In this document: positions 13,908 to 14,834 of the stretch, piece after piece | How positions within the stretch are numbered: the first letter of the stretch is position 1 | Layout: every line of letters starts with the position of its first letter | Notes under the pieces: model-generated | Told to the model about the DNA's origin: nothing | Databases searched by the model: none | Seen by the model: the letters and a program-made list of their open reading frames with translations, nothing else | Position numbers and translations under genes: made by a program | Source: Rhizobacter sp. | GTDB lineage: Bacteria > Pseudomonadota > Gammaproteobacteria > Burkholderiales > Burkholderiaceae_C | DNA length: 14,834 nt | Assembly: GCA_025360945.1 (NCBI GenBank) | Contig: JANYBE010000309.1 | Coordinates: forward strand, 1 to 14,834 | Reading direction: 5' to 3'

Positions 13908-14750
13908 ATGGGCACCGTCGTCGCGCCGCTTCGGTACGTCGCGCCGCAGGCGCAGCCGCTTCGCACCTATGCGTACGATCCGCCTCATGGGGCGCAGCGA
14001 TTCAACGGGACGCTGGTCGAACACACCATGCCGATCCACGACGCGCGTGGCTTGAGCCTAAACATCGAGTTGTGTGGCACGGGCTTCATGCTGACGGAGC
14101 ACCGCAGTGACGTCCGCCGCTTCGACTCTGACCCGGAAATAATCGACGTCGGCTACCTTGAAGGCGAGACGCTGGTGCGGCAGATCACCGGCGCGCCGTA
14201 CGCCCGCGTGTTCGACCACACGCTGCGTTGCCGGGCGGCACACCGCCCGCCGCTCGACGGCATGGGTGGCTCGTTCGCTGCGGTGCGCGAGCCAGTTGGC
14301 CGCGTGCACGCCGACTACACGCCGATGTCGGCACCGCTCCGGCTGAGACATGTGCTTGGCGAGGAAGCTCCCGCGCGGGCGATGCGCAGCCGCTACCTGA
14401 TCATCGGCCTGTGGCGGCCACTGCTTCGCGAGCCCTTGCAAGATGCGCCGCTGGCGCTTGCCGATGCGCGCAGCATCCGTCGCGATGAACTGATGTCCAA
14501 CGACCTCGTCTACCCCGACCGGCTTGGCCAGACCTACGCGGTGCAGCACGACACTGCTCACCGCTGGTACTACTTCGCGGACCAAACACGCGACGAAGTG
14601 ACAATATTTGTCCACTACGACAGCGCCCGGGCGCTCGACGCGGTCACGGGTGCATGTCCACACACCGCGTTCGAGCATCCACAGACGCCCGTGGGCGCCA
14701 CGCCGAGACAGAGCATTGAGTTGCGCGCTCTGGCGTGGTTCGAAAACTGA
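13908..14750 (+). CDS. CmcJ/NvfI-like iron/2-oxoglutarate oxygenase, copy 2
   Basis: A 280-aa paralogue of the preceding gene sharing the same motif order: RVFDHTLRCR (100-109), VHADYTPMSAPLRLRHVLGE (133-152) with H134-x-D136, IIGLWRPLL (165-173), HRWYYFADQTRDEV (218-231; H218 is the likely third ligand) and RQSIELRALAWF (267-278). It also has HTAFEHP near the C-terminus, matching HSAFEDP in copy 1. The two are clearly diverged rather than a recent duplication, so they probably act on different substrates or form a heterodimer. The start ATG 13908 is 10 bp after the first gene's stop; the longer frame from 13791 overlaps that gene and is rejected. Only a weak GAGCG precedes the start, consistent with translational coupling. 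Confidence 0.85.
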   Translation: MGTVVAPLRYVAPQAQPLRTYAYDPPHGAQRFNGTLVEHTMPIHDARGLSLNIELCGTGFMLTEHRSDVRRFDSDPEIIDVGYLEGETLVRQITGAPYARVFDHTLRCRAAHRPPLDGMGGSFAAVREPVGRVHADYTPMSAPLRLRHVLGEEAPARAMRSRYLIIGLWRPLLREPLQDAPLALADARSIRRDELMSNDLVYPDRLGQTYAVQHDTAHRWYYFADQTRDEVTIFVHYDSARALDAVTGACPHTAFEHPQTPVGATPRQSIELRALAWFEN

Positions 14751-14752
14751 GT

Positions 14753-14834
14753 GTGGTTGTTTGCGCCGCCGCGGTCGGAATTCCGATCTGGGGCTGCATG
14801 ACGGTACCGCCGGATGCTCTGGCTCGAGAACGCA
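14753..14834 (+). CDS. possible start of a lipoprotein-like gene (runs off the window)
   Basis: A GTG at 14753 opens VVVCAAAVGIPIWGCMTVPP and stays open to the window end. The hydrophobic stretch ending in WGC loosely suggests a lipoprotein signal, but there is no Shine-Dalgarno, the lipobox is imperfect and only 27 residues are visible. It could be a chance frame. The same stretch holds a 12-bp palindrome, TCGGAATTCCGA (14775-14786). Confidence 0.2.
   Translation, partial: MVVCAAAVGIPIWGCMTVPPDALARER

Noticed and set aside
1..14834. CRISPR array or complete tRNA/rRNA gene
   Set aside because: No regularly spaced repeats with unique spacers were seen beyond the short 22-bp set, and the only tRNA-like signal lacks the D and anticodon arms.

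Overview
The window is GC-rich and compact. Its gene families are typical of a Gram-negative proteobacterium: LysR-type regulator, GST, YncE-like/phosphoesterase fusion, IS3-, IS110- and IS21-type remnants. A gamma- or betaproteobacterium such as a Xanthomonadales or Burkholderiales relative is plausible, but this rests on family recall, not on a search. The region looks accessory and partly decayed: mobile-element debris lies at the left edge, at about 1.4 kb and at 10.3-10.7 kb, and several genes are broken by small indels.

Layout. 1-174: C-terminal tail of an IS3-family transposase. 407-907: stand-alone GAF-domain protein. 908-1840: no confident gene, but a tRNA T-arm-like sequence with a perfect hairpin, a 22-bp-periodic repeat set resembling an IS21-type end, and a 34-bp near-perfect inverted repeat. 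1841-2974 and 3334-5946 (both minus): two exported beta-propeller proteins, the second a YncE-like propeller fused to an alkaline-phosphatase-like phosphoesterase. 6173-6836 (minus): a tyrosinase remnant that is frameshifted and lacks CuB. 7069-9967 (plus): a three-gene unit of a 744-aa Trp/Cys-rich protein, a DUF1360-like membrane protein and a small Cys-Cys protein. 10302-11229: a truncated IS110 transposase abutting remnants of an unrecognised gene and of a NYN-domain gene. 11376-14750: a divergent LysR-type regulator and GST (both frameshifted), followed by two intact tandem CmcJ/NvfI-like oxygenase genes.

How the genes may work together. Two groups look functional as units. The Trp-rich/DUF1360/CCGS trio is compactly arranged and has no function I recognise; it is the best candidate for an undescribed system. 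The LysR-GST-CmcJ-CmcJ block looks like a regulated small-molecule oxidation cassette: the LysR/GST intergenic region holds a classical T-N11-A dyad inside a larger palindrome. The two propeller proteins are probably periplasmic and may form a separate export-related pair. The broken reading frames mean either that the region is decaying or that the sequence carries indel errors; this cannot be settled from the sequence alone.
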